DNA of 64,000 nucleotides, from positions 186,001 through 250,000 of the forward strand of contig KV918822.1 in assembly GCA_002049455.2 (NCBI GenBank), in the 5' to 3' direction. Shown here piece after piece: positions 1 to 10,877 of this stretch (positions are counted from its first letter, which is position 1; each line of letters starts with the position of its first letter). This DNA is from Porphyra umbilicalis (lineage: Eukaryota > Rhodophyta > Bangiophyceae > Bangiales > Bangiaceae). The translations under genes and the position numbers were made by a program. Under the pieces are notes generated by a model. That model worked only from the letters and a program-made list of their open reading frames with translations, had not been told where the DNA came from and did no database searches.

Positions 1-1029
1 CACAAAAGAAGCGAAAGGCGTCGCAATCGCAGCCGACGGATGGACGACGACCCCACCGTACAGATCGAGGATGTCGTCGTCGAGGATGCTGAGTCGATCT
101 TTGGCACACAAGACCATCCCACAGACGTGCAAAGACACGGCAGAGAACAGGTCAGAGGCGACCGGAACGGAGAGCTTGGGCGTCTTGTCCGCATCTCGCA
201 ACTGCACATCTTCCTGATGGCCAGTGTGTAGATCAAGCCAGGCCTCCGCGGTTTGCAACGTGACGACGCGCACCGCGTCGGCGAGCGCCGGAGAGACGAG
301 CGCCGGATTCAAGTCGGCCAGTGGCAATCGGAAAGACGGTTTGCCGAGCATGCTCATGGAGTACCGCTTGTGCGGGTAGCCACCGAGGAAGCGCCGCCCG
401 TCGGTGATCCTGAGGAACTCAGCCCAGGCGCTTGGACTGTTTAGGAACGGCCACACCGCGAGGACGACCGTGCTCAGCCCCATGACGCGAGTTTGCTCAT
501 CCCCCGGAACGGTGCCGTTGGTGTAGAGCGCGGCGACCGTCCGGGACGCCAGAAACTGCTGGGCAGCGGCGTGGGTAGGTGGTGGGTGGTCGCCCCACAC
601 ACTGTCAAACAGGAGTTTGACGCTCGTGAGCGTGTCCGTCAGGGTCACACTGGCACGCTTGTCACCAACGTCGTTCAGCTGCATGGACAACCCGACCCAC
701 TCGGTGGTGGTCAGATAGCGGGGGCGGCCATCGTCGTCTGTGAGCACATCGACGACAAACTCATAGTTTTGAGGGATGGCGCGTGCGTCGACCAACTGCT
801 TCAAGGCGCTGCCACGGTGACAGCAGTCGACAGGACGGGACTTGGCCGCGTCCTCCGGTGCAACGCAGACAACCATGCGGAACACGTTGGTGGAAAAGTG
901 CCCTTTTTGGACCTCGATCTTGATGCGATTGATGTGTTCGGGATCCACCGTCCGAGCAGACTCGGCCGGTAAACAAAGGTCCGCGACGGTGATACGACGG
1001 GACACCGTCTTGCCCACGGCGTGCGACAT
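1..1029 (-). CDS. Edge-truncated protein with possible ParB-like domain
   Basis: From an ATG at 1027-1029 the minus strand is open for 343 codons to the window edge, with no stop; the gene continues outside the window. GC-rich third positions and normal amino-acid composition support coding. Around residues 30-80 a strand-rich segment leads to CCHRGSALKQLV, which resembles the 'DG-x-HR-x-x-A' signature of ParB/sulfiredoxin-like domains; it is followed by a segment starting LTTTEW. In phages and mobile elements such domains often sit beside amino-DNA methyltransferases, and the gene at 18.2 kb has a similar arrangement, so this may be the start of a related element protein. The domain call is from motif shape only. 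The rest is unrecognised. Confidence 0.6.
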   Translation of the reverse strand, partial: MSHAVGKTVSRRITVADLCLPAESARTVDPEHINRIKIEVQKGHFSTNVFRMVVCVAPEDAAKSRPVDCCHRGSALKQLVDARAIPQNYEFVVDVLTDDDGRPRYLTTTEWVGLSMQLNDVGDKRASVTLTDTLTSVKLLFDSVWGDHPPPTHAAAQQFLASRTVAALYTNGTVPGDEQTRVMGLSTVVLAVWPFLNSPSAWAEFLRITDGRRFLGGYPHKRYSMSMLGKPSFRLPLADLNPALVSPALADAVRVVTLQTAEAWLDLHTGHQEDVQLRDADKTPKLSVPVASDLFSAVSLHVCGMVLCAKDRLSILDDDILDLYGGVVVHPSAAIATPFASFV

Positions 1030-1385
1030 GCCACCGCGTCGGGTGGGAGCAAACAACCAACACAACCACAGAGTGGGACCACGGAATGGGGGAGGGCGAG
1101 CGGGGGTGGGGGGGCACAGCGCATGAGCGCTGGGGTCGGCCCCTGGGAGGGACCAACGGTGCACACACCACAAGCAACCGCGTGCGCGCCGGGGGTGGCA
1201 AGAGCAGGACGACACCGGTCGATCGGCCGATGCACGGTGGAACCAAAGTTTCCGCGCTTATGTTGGTGCTGCATGTCTCGGCACCGACTCGACGGTCAGG
1301 ACGAGTCCGAAATTGACCAATCAGAGCGCCTGAAAAGTGTTCATGCATTGCACACGGGTGCGGCGTGGTGGGCTCGCACCACCAA
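1030..1385. other. Upstream region of the edge gene, nothing recognised
   Basis: GC-rich sequence with a G-run near 1104-1115. It should hold the promoter of the minus-strand gene starting at 1029, but no clear TATA box is seen. Open frames here look like shadows. Confidence 0.3.
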
Positions 1386-1485
1386 CAATTCCAAGTATTT
1401 GCTAGGAAGCAACGCCACTGGAACGCTCTCGGATTATCCGGTGAGAATATGTGCACGGTCATCTGGCAAAAAAGTACATGAAATT
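1386..1485 (+). repeat. Interspersed repeat R1, copy A
   Basis: This segment contains TCGGATTATCCGGTGAGAA followed by GTGCACGGTCATCTGGC. It matches the reverse complement of 17765-17880 over about 100 bp, including CAATTCCAAGTATTTGC and GGAACGCTCTC. More diverged copies lie at 14271-14370 (plus) and 15105-15205 (minus). It is probably the end of a non-autonomous transposon; the boundaries are not defined. Confidence 0.6.
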
Positions 1486-2897
1486 ACGTTTCATGACAAG
1501 AAGCGGCGCACTTCTACTGATGGGGCGACTGTGAATCGACAGATTCTAAACTGTCAGCCTTGGTGTCATCATCGCGCACGGCATGATGGGGGGCCCTTGG
1601 CAGTGGGCAATGACGGGCCGCGGCGGTGTGGTGGGACCGCGCGCGGCACCTGCTTGGCTGGATGGGCGCCGCGGTGGTGGATCGAGCGGCGCCACTTTGC
1701 GATTTTGACGTGTTCTTACGGGCCGACCTTCACTGGTAGGGGCCGCTTTCGTCTTGATGTTTGACCCCGCGCCTACGTATCGGCGCCGGAGGGCCCTAAC
1801 CGCTGTGAGAGCGGCGGGCCTTTGATTTGTTTTGGACCCCTGGGCGCGCGGACGCGTGCGCCCTGTGGGGGCCTGCGTGGGCACCTCTGCGTCCACTTTG
1901 AAAGCGCCTGGAGGCGTGGTGGGACCGTGTGGGTGGCCGCGCGAGGGTAGATAAGAAGGCCCGCCGGCACCGGCTAGCGGGCGGCGGACCCGGGTCATCA
2001 GACGTAGCATCCCTGAAAGCACCACCCCAGGTAGGGGTGTTGCTTGGCGGACGGCTACGTCGCCCGTTCCTGTTTTCGGCTTTCGTGACTACGCTTCACG
2101 TCGCTGATTTTCCCACGGCGACCACCGCGACAGCAGAGGCCTGGAGCCCCGTTTGGGTGGGCAGCGGCGCGGTTCGTGACGAACGAGACGGTTGCAAGCG
2201 ACAAGGCCCCGCAGGTGGGCAACAACGGCATCATTTGATTCAATTGAGGTCTTCTCCTGTCTCCCACGCAGCACACAAAAAATCGCCCGCTGTCCCACCT
2301 CAGGTGTATCTTTGCCAAAGGAGAAACTGTAGCTGAAAAGCTGATGGCTTGAGAAGAAGAGTTGTGTGCGTCATATGTACCGAAGCGGGCGAACTTGGCT
2401 TTGTTTTAACGGGAGCAGACGTAGCAGCGGTGCGGGTCGAGGGGCAGTGCAAGATTGGCGTGTTTAAGGTCACCCAGTCTGTCCAAGTGTCAGATGCCCG
2501 CACCACAGACACACGACGTCCACAGCAGCCGCTCCTTGCCCGAGGGTTGGGAGATTAGGTGCGGGCGCATCACCTGGTGCAAGGCGGGGCCACACAACAC
2601 TGGAGAGGTCTGGCTCTTCATGAGAACGCATCCGCGGCCGTCGCTGGGGCCAGCGGCACCGGGGGTCTGCGGGGAGGGGGAGAAGAGACGTACAAAGATA
2701 CATATATATCGTGGACGTTCCAACAGACGCAGCAGAGCCACCGGCAGCGTTCAGCACGAGGCCTTTCCTCCCTGGGAGGATGGCAGGCTCGTGTGCGGGT
2801 GTGTTTTCACCAATACCAAAAAGGGCCATCCCGATGCTGCGCAAGGCGCCCCGACGCGCCAGAGCAAAAAATTGGCAGGTTACCAACGAGTGCCAAC
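1486..2897. other. Intergenic, no supported gene
   Basis: Open frames on both strands (up to about 170 codons) overlap each other and show no recognisable motif, so none is called. The stretch ends in the target duplication of the family A copia element. Confidence 0.4.
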
Positions 2898-3264
2898 TGT
2901 GAAGTCGATGATGTTGAGTGGGTGCGTTATTTTACTAGGCACTGCGTTCCCAGGCCTGCGAAGGCGTGCCTGATATCCCCCAGGCCGCCTCAGCCGCAGG
3001 GCCTTCCCAGGCACCCCCAATGGCGCGGCCGACAAGGCCCGCACGGCACCTCCCAGGGCAGCTCCCGCACCTCCGGAGGGCGCCCACAGCCTCAAACTGC
3101 AGGCGCCGCTCCCCACACAAATCTCCCCCGGAGCTCAACCCCTAATGGGTTCCCCGCTGAAAGATCTCCAATCAAGTACATGCAGTGTCACCACACAAAT
3201 ACAAAGACTTACGACTTACACAAGGGCCAATTGTCCCTGGGGGACTGCGGAAGTACACTTCACA
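2898..3264 (-). repeat. Family A LTR (3' LTR of the element)
   Basis: 367 bp, near-identical to the other LTR at 13387-13754. A G-run (TGGGGGGA on the minus strand) just inside it at about 3265-3272 could be the polypurine tract. Confidence 0.9.
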
Positions 3265-3386
3265 CTCCCCCCAGTACCCCAGGGATAATTCCTCCCGCCT
3301 GGTCAAATTCCCGTCATCGAAAGTCCATGCAAGGCTCTCCGGGGACGATCTGACCGAGGGGTCTAAAGCCGTTTAGACCCCTTTCT

Positions 3387-4085
3387 TGCAGAGGGGTCTA
3401 AAGCCCTTTAGCCCCACGTCCAGAGGTCGGTTTTTCAACCGACCCCCGATGGGGCCAAAGCAGACCCACGAGGATGCCAGAGGCACCTCCGGGCCTCCCT
3501 GATGCCCGTAGGACCCCATCCGGTCCATCGGGCACCACCCCCAGAGTGACCGTTCTGGCCGGGGGTCTAAAGCCCTTTAGCCCCATGTCCAGAAGTCGGT
3601 TTTTCAACCGACCTTCGATGGGGCCAAAACAGGTCCGCGAGGATGCCGGAGGCGTCTCCGGGCCTCCCGGGTGCACGGAGGACCCCATCCGGTCCATCGG
3701 GCACCACCCCCACAATGACCGTTCTCACGGCGGGGCTAAAGCCCTTTAGACCCCTTCCAAATCTCGGTTTTTCAACCGACCTCGGAAAGGGCCCAGGAAG
3801 GACCGGGCAGGTGCCCTGACCACGCCCGACCCGTCCGGGTGCCCGTACGACCACATCCGGCCCGTCGGGCACCACCGGAAGAGGGCCCAAAGCACTTTAG
3901 CCCCATCGCCACGTGATGCACCGACACCACGTGTTGCAACGGCACCACGTGTTGCAACAGCGCCACGTGTCGGTCCCGGAACGATCTTCCAGGCCGCGAC
4001 ATCCGGGCCCGAATTCTTGAAATCGGCGCCCGGGCCCGCCCAGCCGGATGCGCTAAAGCCCTTTAGCGCCCGAAAGCCGGGCAGT
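3387..4085 (-). repeat. 168-170-bp tandem repeats with conserved hairpin, 3' non-coding part of family A
   Basis: Between the polyprotein stop and the 3' LTR lie about four degenerate repeats. CTAAAGCCCTTTAG recurs at about 3398, 3566 and 3736, and variants are seen near 3889 and 4051. The first three units carry a near-perfect hairpin built on CGGTTTTTCAACCG; the first two have a longer stem, GTCGGTTTTTCAACCGAC. No open frame explains the segment. It would be at the 3' end of the genomic RNA. Confidence 0.75.
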
Positions 4086-4098
4086 GTGACGACGTGCG

Positions 4099-6333
4099 TT
4101 AGCACGCCGGGTCGGGCTCAAGCGCGCCCGCCGCCACGCCCAAGTCGGGCCCGACACCCGCTGCGTCACGGAAGGCCTTGAACGCCGGCCCCGGCAGCGC
4201 CTTGGTGAGCCCGTCCGCGGGCATCTCAGCACTCGGCAGGAAGTAGAAAGTCACGTCGCCGCGCGCCACGTAATCGCGCACCATGTGGTACGCGACGTCC
4301 ACGTGCTTGGTGCGCCCCGTTGCCTCGGGGTTGTTGACGAGCGCCAGGCACGCCTGGTTGTCTTCCCCCATGGGAACGGCACCGCCGTCGACGCCAAGCG
4401 CCGATAAGAGCTTGCGGAGCCAAAGGGCCTCCTTGGTCGCCATCGCGGCGGCCACGTACTCGGCCTCAGCCGTCGACGTTGCCACCGTCGACTGGCGCTT
4501 GCTCGCCCACGAGACCGGCCCACCGTTGAGGGTGAAGATGAAACCCGTCGTCGACCGACGAGCGTCAACGTCGCCCGCCCAGTCGGCGTCGACGTACCCT
4601 TGGAGAGGCTTGTAGATGCCGTACGCGAGCCCGAGGCGCGAGGCCCCGCGAAGGTACCGAAGCACCCCCTTGGCCGCGCGCATGTGGTCCTCCTCGGGGC
4701 AGGCCATGTAGCGCGACAGCCCGCCCACGGCAAAGGCAATGTCCGGCCTCGTCGTTGTAGAGAGATAGAGCAGGGAGCCGACAAGTTCGGCATATCGGTT
4801 ACCCTCGGGCAAGAGGTTCTCCCCCGTCTTGGCCAGCTTGGCCCCCGACACCATTGGCGTCTTGTTGGGCGTGGAGTTGGACATTCCAAACGCCTCAAGG
4901 AGTCCGATAACATGCCCCGGGTTGCTCAGGGTGAGCGTTTTGGCCGCCCTGTCTCGCATTACCTTCATGCCGATGAAGTCCTTGACCTCCCCCATGTCGC
5001 GCACGTCGAACGTCGCCGACACCGAGTTCTTTACCGCTTGAACCCCGTCGAGGCTCTTGCCCGCAACGATGAGATCGTCCACGTAGACGAGGATGTAGAC
5101 CAGCCCGTGCACCGGGTGGCTCCATGTGTAGAGGCACGGGTCCACCTTGGAGCGGACTGCCCCCATAGCCTTGAGCTCTTTGTCGAGCTTGATGCCCCAC
5201 AGGCGCCCGGCCTGCTTTGTCCCATACAGAGCTAGGTTGAGACGAAAGACATCATGTGCCCCCCCCGGCTCGGTGCCGTCCGGAAGGTTGATGTACATCT
5301 CCTTGTCCATCTTGGCGTTGAGGAAGGCCGTCTTGACGTCCACGTGGTGAACCTCCCAGTCCTTGGCCGCGGCCACCGCGAAGAGTGCGCGTGTTGTTGC
5401 CGAGCTGGGCACTGGCGCCCACGTCTCGTCAAAATCACGCCCCGGCACTTGGTTGAAGCCTTGCGCGACCAGGCGCGCCTTGTACCTCGTCACGTTGCCT
5501 TCCGAATCGCGCTTGATGTCGTACACGTACCGAGTCTTGACGGCCTTGCGCTTGTTGTTGTTCTTGGACTTGGACCAGGTACCAAGCTTCTTGTGCGCCA
5601 GGTACTCTTCCTTCTCTGCCGCCTTCCATAGCGGCGAGTCCGAGCGTGCACGCGCTTCCTTCGCGTTGGTCGGCGGCTTGCTCAGGTCCCAGGCAGACTT
5701 AGCGTCACCAAATGGCCCCGCAGCCACGTACGCCTTCGGGTTGCTTTCCCACCAGGTAACCTTTGGTGCCGGCTTGCGCTTGGACCGCCGGGGTGCTTGC
5801 GCCCCGTCGTCATCGCTCTCCGTTGTGGAGTCAGGCAGCACTTGGTGCCCTTCTTGAGCCGCCGCGTCCTCGTTGTCGTCATCATCATCGCCGTCTTCCG
5901 CGTCATGGAATGCCTCCTTGTCCGGCGCGTCGTCGCTCTCTGAAGACTGCTGCGGAGCATACTCGTCCCCGCTGGGGACTTCCGCGTCCAGCATGTTCAT
6001 CGCACCGTCCTCCTTGTCACCATCCGTCCACGCCGTCAGGCGAGGACTGGCGCTTGAACCAGAAACAGACGTGTTGTTCATTGTCTTGCTTGGGATCTCC
6101 TCCATGAGCACGTCTCGGCGCTCGAAGATCTTGTTTGAATCATCCTCGAGGATGCGGTAGGCCTTTCCACCAACGGTGTAGCCAACAAAACGGCCAACAT
6201 CGGTCCTTGGTTCCAGCTTGCGCTGCTGCTGCTTGGGCTTGAGAGCCCAGGCCCGGCTCCCCCAGACGCGAAATCCCTTCACGTCGGGGCGTCGCCCCGT
6301 GAGCGCCTCAAGGGGCGTCACATCTTGCCCTGC
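4099..6333 (-). pseudogene. Family A copia polyprotein, 3' half (integrase end, RT, RNase H)
   Basis: An open frame running from the nested insertion to a TAA at 4099. It begins in the C-terminal part of integrase (TPLEALTGRRPDVKGFRVWG), passes an acidic linker, then reverse transcriptase with VDVKTAFLNAKMDKEMY, YGTKQAGRLW and the catalytic YVDD in ILVYVDDLIV, then RNase H with DADWAGD, TAEAEYVAA and TKHVDVAYH. It has no initiation codon of its own because the upstream half lies beyond 11294. Before the insertion the two halves formed one polyprotein apart from a frameshift in the other half. Confidence 0.9.
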
Positions 6334-6338
6334 CTTGG

Positions 6339-6754
6339 TGTTGAAACGCAGTGGGGATAGGGGTTGGGGGACCACGGTGAAGTGGTTGAGTGGCTTGAGC
6401 TTGTGTGTGTGTGCGAACGTGCTTTGTTGGTTGTCCTAAGGATCGCCCGCCTCTCCCAACCGAGAGCACCTCTCAAATAGTCCCCACCGGCCCAAGTGCT
6501 CCCCCCTCTCGCGCCCACACCGACGCCCACGCCCTCGCACCAAATCGAATCACTCACCAAATCAAAAGCCACTAGAGCAAAGCGAAGATCAAATCCAAAA
6601 CATGCCAAAAGTAACGCCCCAAGATGACCCAACACAAATGTGTGCAACTTGACCACGTCTTGCAAATGTACCATGTGGGGTACCATAAGGGTCACCGACC
6701 ATCGTCCAACCGCGAACCGCCAGAGGAGTCGGCGACGAGCATCACAGTCCAACA
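6339..6754 (-). repeat. Family B LTR, 3' LTR of B1
   Basis: 416 bp, beginning TGTTGAAACG on the plus strand and ending CAGTCCAACA. Just inside it the minus strand reads AAGCAAGGAGGAG, a likely polypurine tract. Confidence 0.93.
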
Positions 6755-6789
6755 CTCCTCCTTGCTTGTTGCCGCGGCGGTTCTTGTTT

Positions 6790-9700
6790 TCAGCAAAGCC
6801 CCATGGCCTCGACATGCTTGTCGTGCTTGGTCTTGCCGAGCTCCTTCGTCATCGGGTCCGCCACCATGTCGTCCGTTGCACAATGCTCCAATGTCACGTT
6901 GTCCGTCGTGATGGCCTCGCGCACAAAGTGGTAGCGAATGTCGATGTGCTTAGTGCGCTTGTGCTCGACGGGGTTCTTGGAGAAGTCAATGCACCCGCTG
7001 TTGTCGACCTTGATGTTGATCGGCCCGCCCGAGATCGCTGTCCGCAGCCCTTGAGTTGCCACGCTTTGCACGAGCTTGTTGAGCCAAACAGCTTCCTTGC
7101 TGGCCTCACATAGAGCCATGTACTCGGCTTCCATCGTCAACAGCGCCACCGTCTTCTGCAACTTAGAACCCCAGCTGACGGCTGCTCCGCCAAAGATGAA
7201 GGTGAAGCCCGTCGTCGAACGTTGCGTCTCGTGGTCACCCGCCCAGTCGGCATCACTAAAGCCTTGTAGAACACAGGAAGAGTTCTTGTCGAAGACCAGC
7301 CCCTTGTCCATCGAACCCTTGACGTACCGTAGAACGCGCTTGATCGCCGCCCAATGCTCCTTGCCGTAGCACGAAACAAACCGACTCAGCTTCCCGATAG
7401 CGAAGGCGAGGTCAGGACGTGTCCCGACCATCAGGTACATCAGACTGCCGACAGCTTCGCGGTAGGGCAGCGTGTCGTCGCTCTCGTCGGCCTTGACCAG
7501 CTGCAGGCCCACCTCCAGCGGCGTTCCGATCGGGTTGCACTCCGCCATCCCGAACTTCTCCAGCACTTGCGCCGCGTACTTGCCCTGCGACAGCTTGAGG
7601 GTGCCCAACGCCTTGTCACGCCTTATCTCTAGCCCGAGGATGACCTTCGCCTCGCCCAGGTCCTTCATCTCAAAACGCTTGTGCAGAGCGTCCTTAATCT
7701 TGTAGATCGCCGCCAGGCTTGATGCCACCAACAGTAGATCGTCGACGTACACCAGGACGATGATGATTTCGCCGTCATCCATGAGGAGGTAGAGGCATGC
7801 ATCCGGGTCAATGTTTTTGAACCCTTGTGACTTGAGGAAGTCGTCGAGTTTGGCGTACCACATCTTGGGAGCTTGCTTCAGCCCATACAGCGCTTGGAGG
7901 AGACGACACACCTTGTCAGGATACGTCGGATCGACATAGCCGTCTGGCTGCTCCATGTTGACCTCCTCGTCAAGGTCGCCGTTGAGGAATGCCGTCTTGA
8001 CGTCCATCTGATGTAGCTCCCACCCGTTCGCCGCCGTCATCGCCAGGATGCATCGGATGGTAGTGAACTTGGCCACCGGCGCGAACGTCTCGTTGAAGTC
8101 GAGCCCCTTGATCTGCCGGTTCCCCATGAAGCACAGGCGCGCCTTGTGCCGCGTCGTGTTGTTCCCGTTCTTGTCAACCTCGTTCTTGACCTTGTACACC
8201 CATTTGCCCTTCAGCACGCGTCGACTGGCAGGGCGATCCGTCAAGCGCCAAGTCTTGTTCTTGCGGATGGCCTCCATCTCCTCGTCCATGGCAATCTGCC
8301 ACTTCGCCGATTCCTGCCCTTGAACGGCTTGCACGTACGTCTTCGGCGCCTCGTGAGCAACCAGGCTCACCGGGCGCCAGTACTCGACAGGTGGTCGCCG
8401 CGCTCTGCCGCTCCGACGCAGCGTGTCTTGAGAGCCGCCACAACCTTGATTGTCGTCCGCGGACTTCTCAGATCCATCGTCTTGCTTGTCATCCTTGTCG
8501 TCATTGTCAGCATCTACGTCTTCGCCGTCGCTTGTAGAACGCAAGCCCGTCTCGACTTCGACGTTTTCGTCTCCGGGGAGCTCCTCTGCAACTTCTGCCA
8601 CCTCGCTTACGTTCGTCTCGGCGAACACGACGCTTCGTGCCTTGACGACCTTGCCGTCGTCGAGGATGACCTTGTACGCCTTGCTGCCGTCGGGATAGCC
8701 TAAGAAGACGCCCTTCGCCGCCTTGTCGCCAAACTTGCTGTCGATGTGACTCTTGTGCAGCACCACCCAGCATGTCGACCCAAAAACCCGCATGTGGCTT
8801 ACGTCGGGCTTCTTCCCGGTCCACAGCTCAAACGGCGTTTTGCCGACGGGAAGTGCCCGGCTGGTGACGCGGGTCTTGATGTACACCGCCGTCTTGATGG
8901 CATCCGCCCAAAGATCCTGATCAACGTCCTTGTGTCGCATCATGGTGCGAGCCATCTCCACGAGAACTCGGTTGAGCCGCTCAGCAACCCCGTTCTGCTG
9001 CGGCGTGTCGGGCACCGTGGTCTGGTGCGTCGTGCCGTTCTCATCGTGAAGAGCCTTGAATGCGTTTGACACATACTCGCCGCCATTGTCGGAGCGAAGG
9101 ATCTTGATCTTGGTTCCCGTGTGCAGCTGGGCCTTCGTCAGCCACTTCTTGTACTCAGAGAGCAGATCGCTCTTCTTCTGCAGGAAGACCACGTCTGTCC
9201 AGCGGGAGAAGTCGTCAGTGAAGGTTCCAAAGTAGAGCGCACCGCCACGCGACGGCTCCGACATTGGCCCGCCCAGGTCCGAGTGCACGAGCTGCAGGCG
9301 CTTGGTCACTCGACCTCCTCCTGCACTAGGCATAGGCGTCATAGCTGCCTTCCCATACACGCACGGCTCGCAGACGTCCTTGACCGCCATGGAAGAGCAC
9401 TTGAGTCCATCGATGTCCTTGTTCTTGATCATCCGCTTAACGCCAGCCACGTTAACGTGCCATAGGCGCTCATGCCAAAGCTGAAGAGAGGCCACCGCAG
9501 CAATATCCGACATAGGGGCCATGTCCAGGTGGTAGAGCCCACTCTTCCGCGTGCCGCACGCAGCAACCTTGTCGCTAATCTTGATGATCGTCTTACCGCC
9601 CTTGAATGACACTTCCGCACCACGCTCCTCCATCATGCCGACCGACATGAGGTTGAAGCCCATGGTAGGAACATGGAGCACCTTCTCCAACTTGATCTTG

Positions 9701-10716
9701 CGCGTCTTGCCGTGAACGATGACATTGAGCACGACGGTTCCGACGCCCGCCGTGGCTACGGACCCCTTGTCACCCATGGTGACGCTGCGTCCCGTGGTCT
9801 TCTGGTAGTCGTCGAAGCACCCGCGCATCCAGCACATGTGTGCAGACGCCGCAGAATCGACAAGCCACGACTCGGAGATGTCATCGGTGTCAGCCGCATT
9901 GCCCACCAAACAGATGGCGTCGTCGCTGTCGCTACCATCGTCAGCCGCAATCGCGGCCACCTTGTCCTGTCTCTGCTTCTTGGCCTTGAGCTCTGGGCAA
10001 TCGTGAGAGATATGCCCAAACTTATGGCAGTAGTAACACTCGATCTTGGAGAGGTCACCACGGCGGCCTTGACCTCGATAGTTGGCACCGACGAGTGCCA
10101 TGTCGCCAATGCGCTTGGTCGACGTTGACTTGTCCGCCTGCCGCCGCTCCTCCTGAAGCAAGCGGCTCTTGACAAAGTCGGGGCTCAGCTCGTCCTCGCC
10201 CCTGGCGTCGAGAGCCACCAGCAGGTTCTCGTACTTGGACGTCAGCCCGTTGAGGACACTCATGGCAACATCCATCTCCGTCACCTCGCCGCCCATGGCC
10301 TTGAGGTTCTTGCCGAGGTTGCGCACGCGGTTGATGTAGCCCAGCATGCCCTCACCGACGGTCATTTCGACGGTGTAGAACTCGCGTCGCGCCTTCATCT
10401 TGTTCATCAAACTCTTGCGCTGGAAGACACCTTGCAGCGTCGACCACATTTCTGCCGTCGTCTTGCAGCCCGACACGTGCTCAAGCTGCTCAGATCCAAG
10501 GGTGAGCCCGATGATGGCGCTCGCCTTCGTGTCTCGACGCTTCCACACCGCCAACTCGCGGGCATCCGCGTCCGTCGGCTTGCCGTCTTCGTCAAGCATA
10601 TCGTCCAGGTCGCGCAGCGCGAGGACCATCTTAATGCGCTGACGCCATTCGTGGAAGTTCGTCTCCGTCAACTTGTCGATCTTGATGCCGCCCATGCCGG
10701 CAGCGCCTCCGTCCAT
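6790..10716 (-). CDS. Gag-Pol polyprotein of copia element B1
   Basis: 1,308 residues in one frame, ATG at 10714-10716, TGA at 6790. Order (approximate residues): Gag 1-220; CCHC zinc knuckle CYYCHKFGHISHDC about 225-240; aspartic protease WLVDSAASAHM about 283; integrase zinc-binding region ending EPCVYGKA; integrase core with VHSDLGG about 480, SDNGGEY about 543 and the glutamate in NGVAERLNR about 576; reverse transcriptase with MDVKTAFLNGDLDEE, LKQAPKMWYAKLD and YVDD about 989; RNase H with SDADWAGD about 1153 and TMEAEYMAL. This is the complete copia complement. It makes virus-like particles in the cytoplasm, copies the RNA to DNA and inserts it. This copy has intact codons at the three positions that are stops in the array copies, and at the one that is a stop in B5. 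Confidence 0.96.
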   Translation of the reverse strand: MDGGAAGMGGIKIDKLTETNFHEWRQRIKMVLALRDLDDMLDEDGKPTDADARELAVWKRRDTKASAIIGLTLGSEQLEHVSGCKTTAEMWSTLQGVFQRKSLMNKMKARREFYTVEMTVGEGMLGYINRVRNLGKNLKAMGGEVTEMDVAMSVLNGLTSKYENLLVALDARGEDELSPDFVKSRLLQEERRQADKSTSTKRIGDMALVGANYRGQGRRGDLSKIECYYCHKFGHISHDCPELKAKKQRQDKVAAIAADDGSDSDDAICLVGNAADTDDISESWLVDSAASAHMCWMRGCFDDYQKTTGRSVTMGDKGSVATAGVGTVVLNVIVHGKTRKIKLEKVLHVPTMGFNLMSVGMMEERGAEVSFKGGKTIIKISDKVAACGTRKSGLYHLDMAPMSDIAAVASLQLWHERLWHVNVAGVKRMIKNKDIDGLKCSSMAVKDVCEPCVYGKAAMTPMPSAGGGRVTKRLQLVHSDLGGPMSEPSRGGALYFGTFTDDFSRWTDVVFLQKKSDLLSEYKKWLTKAQLHTGTKIKILRSDNGGEYVSNAFKALHDENGTTHQTTVPDTPQQNGVAERLNRVLVEMARTMMRHKDVDQDLWADAIKTAVYIKTRVTSRALPVGKTPFELWTGKKPDVSHMRVFGSTCWVVLHKSHIDSKFGDKAAKGVFLGYPDGSKAYKVILDDGKVVKARSVVFAETNVSEVAEVAEELPGDENVEVETGLRSTSDGEDVDADNDDKDDKQDDGSEKSADDNQGCGGSQDTLRRSGRARRPPVEYWRPVSLVAHEAPKTYVQAVQGQESAKWQIAMDEEMEAIRKNKTWRLTDRPASRRVLKGKWVYKVKNEVDKNGNNTTRHKARLCFMGNRQIKGLDFNETFAPVAKFTTIRCILAMTAANGWELHQMDVKTAFLNGDLDEEVNMEQPDGYVDPTYPDKVCRLLQALYGLKQAPKMWYAKLDDFLKSQGFKNIDPDACLYLLMDDGEIIIVLVYVDDLLLVASSLAAIYKIKDALHKRFEMKDLGEAKVILGLEIRRDKALGTLKLSQGKYAAQVLEKFGMAECNPIGTPLEVGLQLVKADESDDTLPYREAVGSLMYLMVGTRPDLAFAIGKLSRFVSCYGKEHWAAIKRVLRYVKGSMDKGLVFDKNSSCVLQGFSDADWAGDHETQRSTTGFTFIFGGAAVSWGSKLQKTVALLTMEAEYMALCEASKEAVWLNKLVQSVATQGLRTAISGGPINIKVDNSGCIDFSKNPVEHKRTKHIDIRYHFVREAITTDNVTLEHCATDDMVADPMTKELGKTKHDKHVEAMGLC

Positions 10717-10860
10717 GATGTCGTCTTGTCGTTGCGCCCGACCTTGCCGAGCCGTGCGCCTTGACCGTCACGTCCTTGAACCACCTTGACCTCGTCTTCT
10801 TCGCACTTGCCGCGACCGTCGCGACACCAGCTGGCACACCTTGCTCTTGTCACAGCCCCG

Positions 10861-10877
10861 GCTCTGGGCCCATAACC
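10861..10877 (-). promoter_or_regulatory. Primer binding site of B1
   Basis: Directly after the 5' LTR the element reads GGTTATGGGCCCAGAGC. Its complement contains CTGGGCCCATAACC, the anticodon arm (CAT) of eukaryotic initiator tRNA-Met, not the tRNA 3' end. This resembles the half-tRNA priming known for Drosophila copia. Confidence 0.75.
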
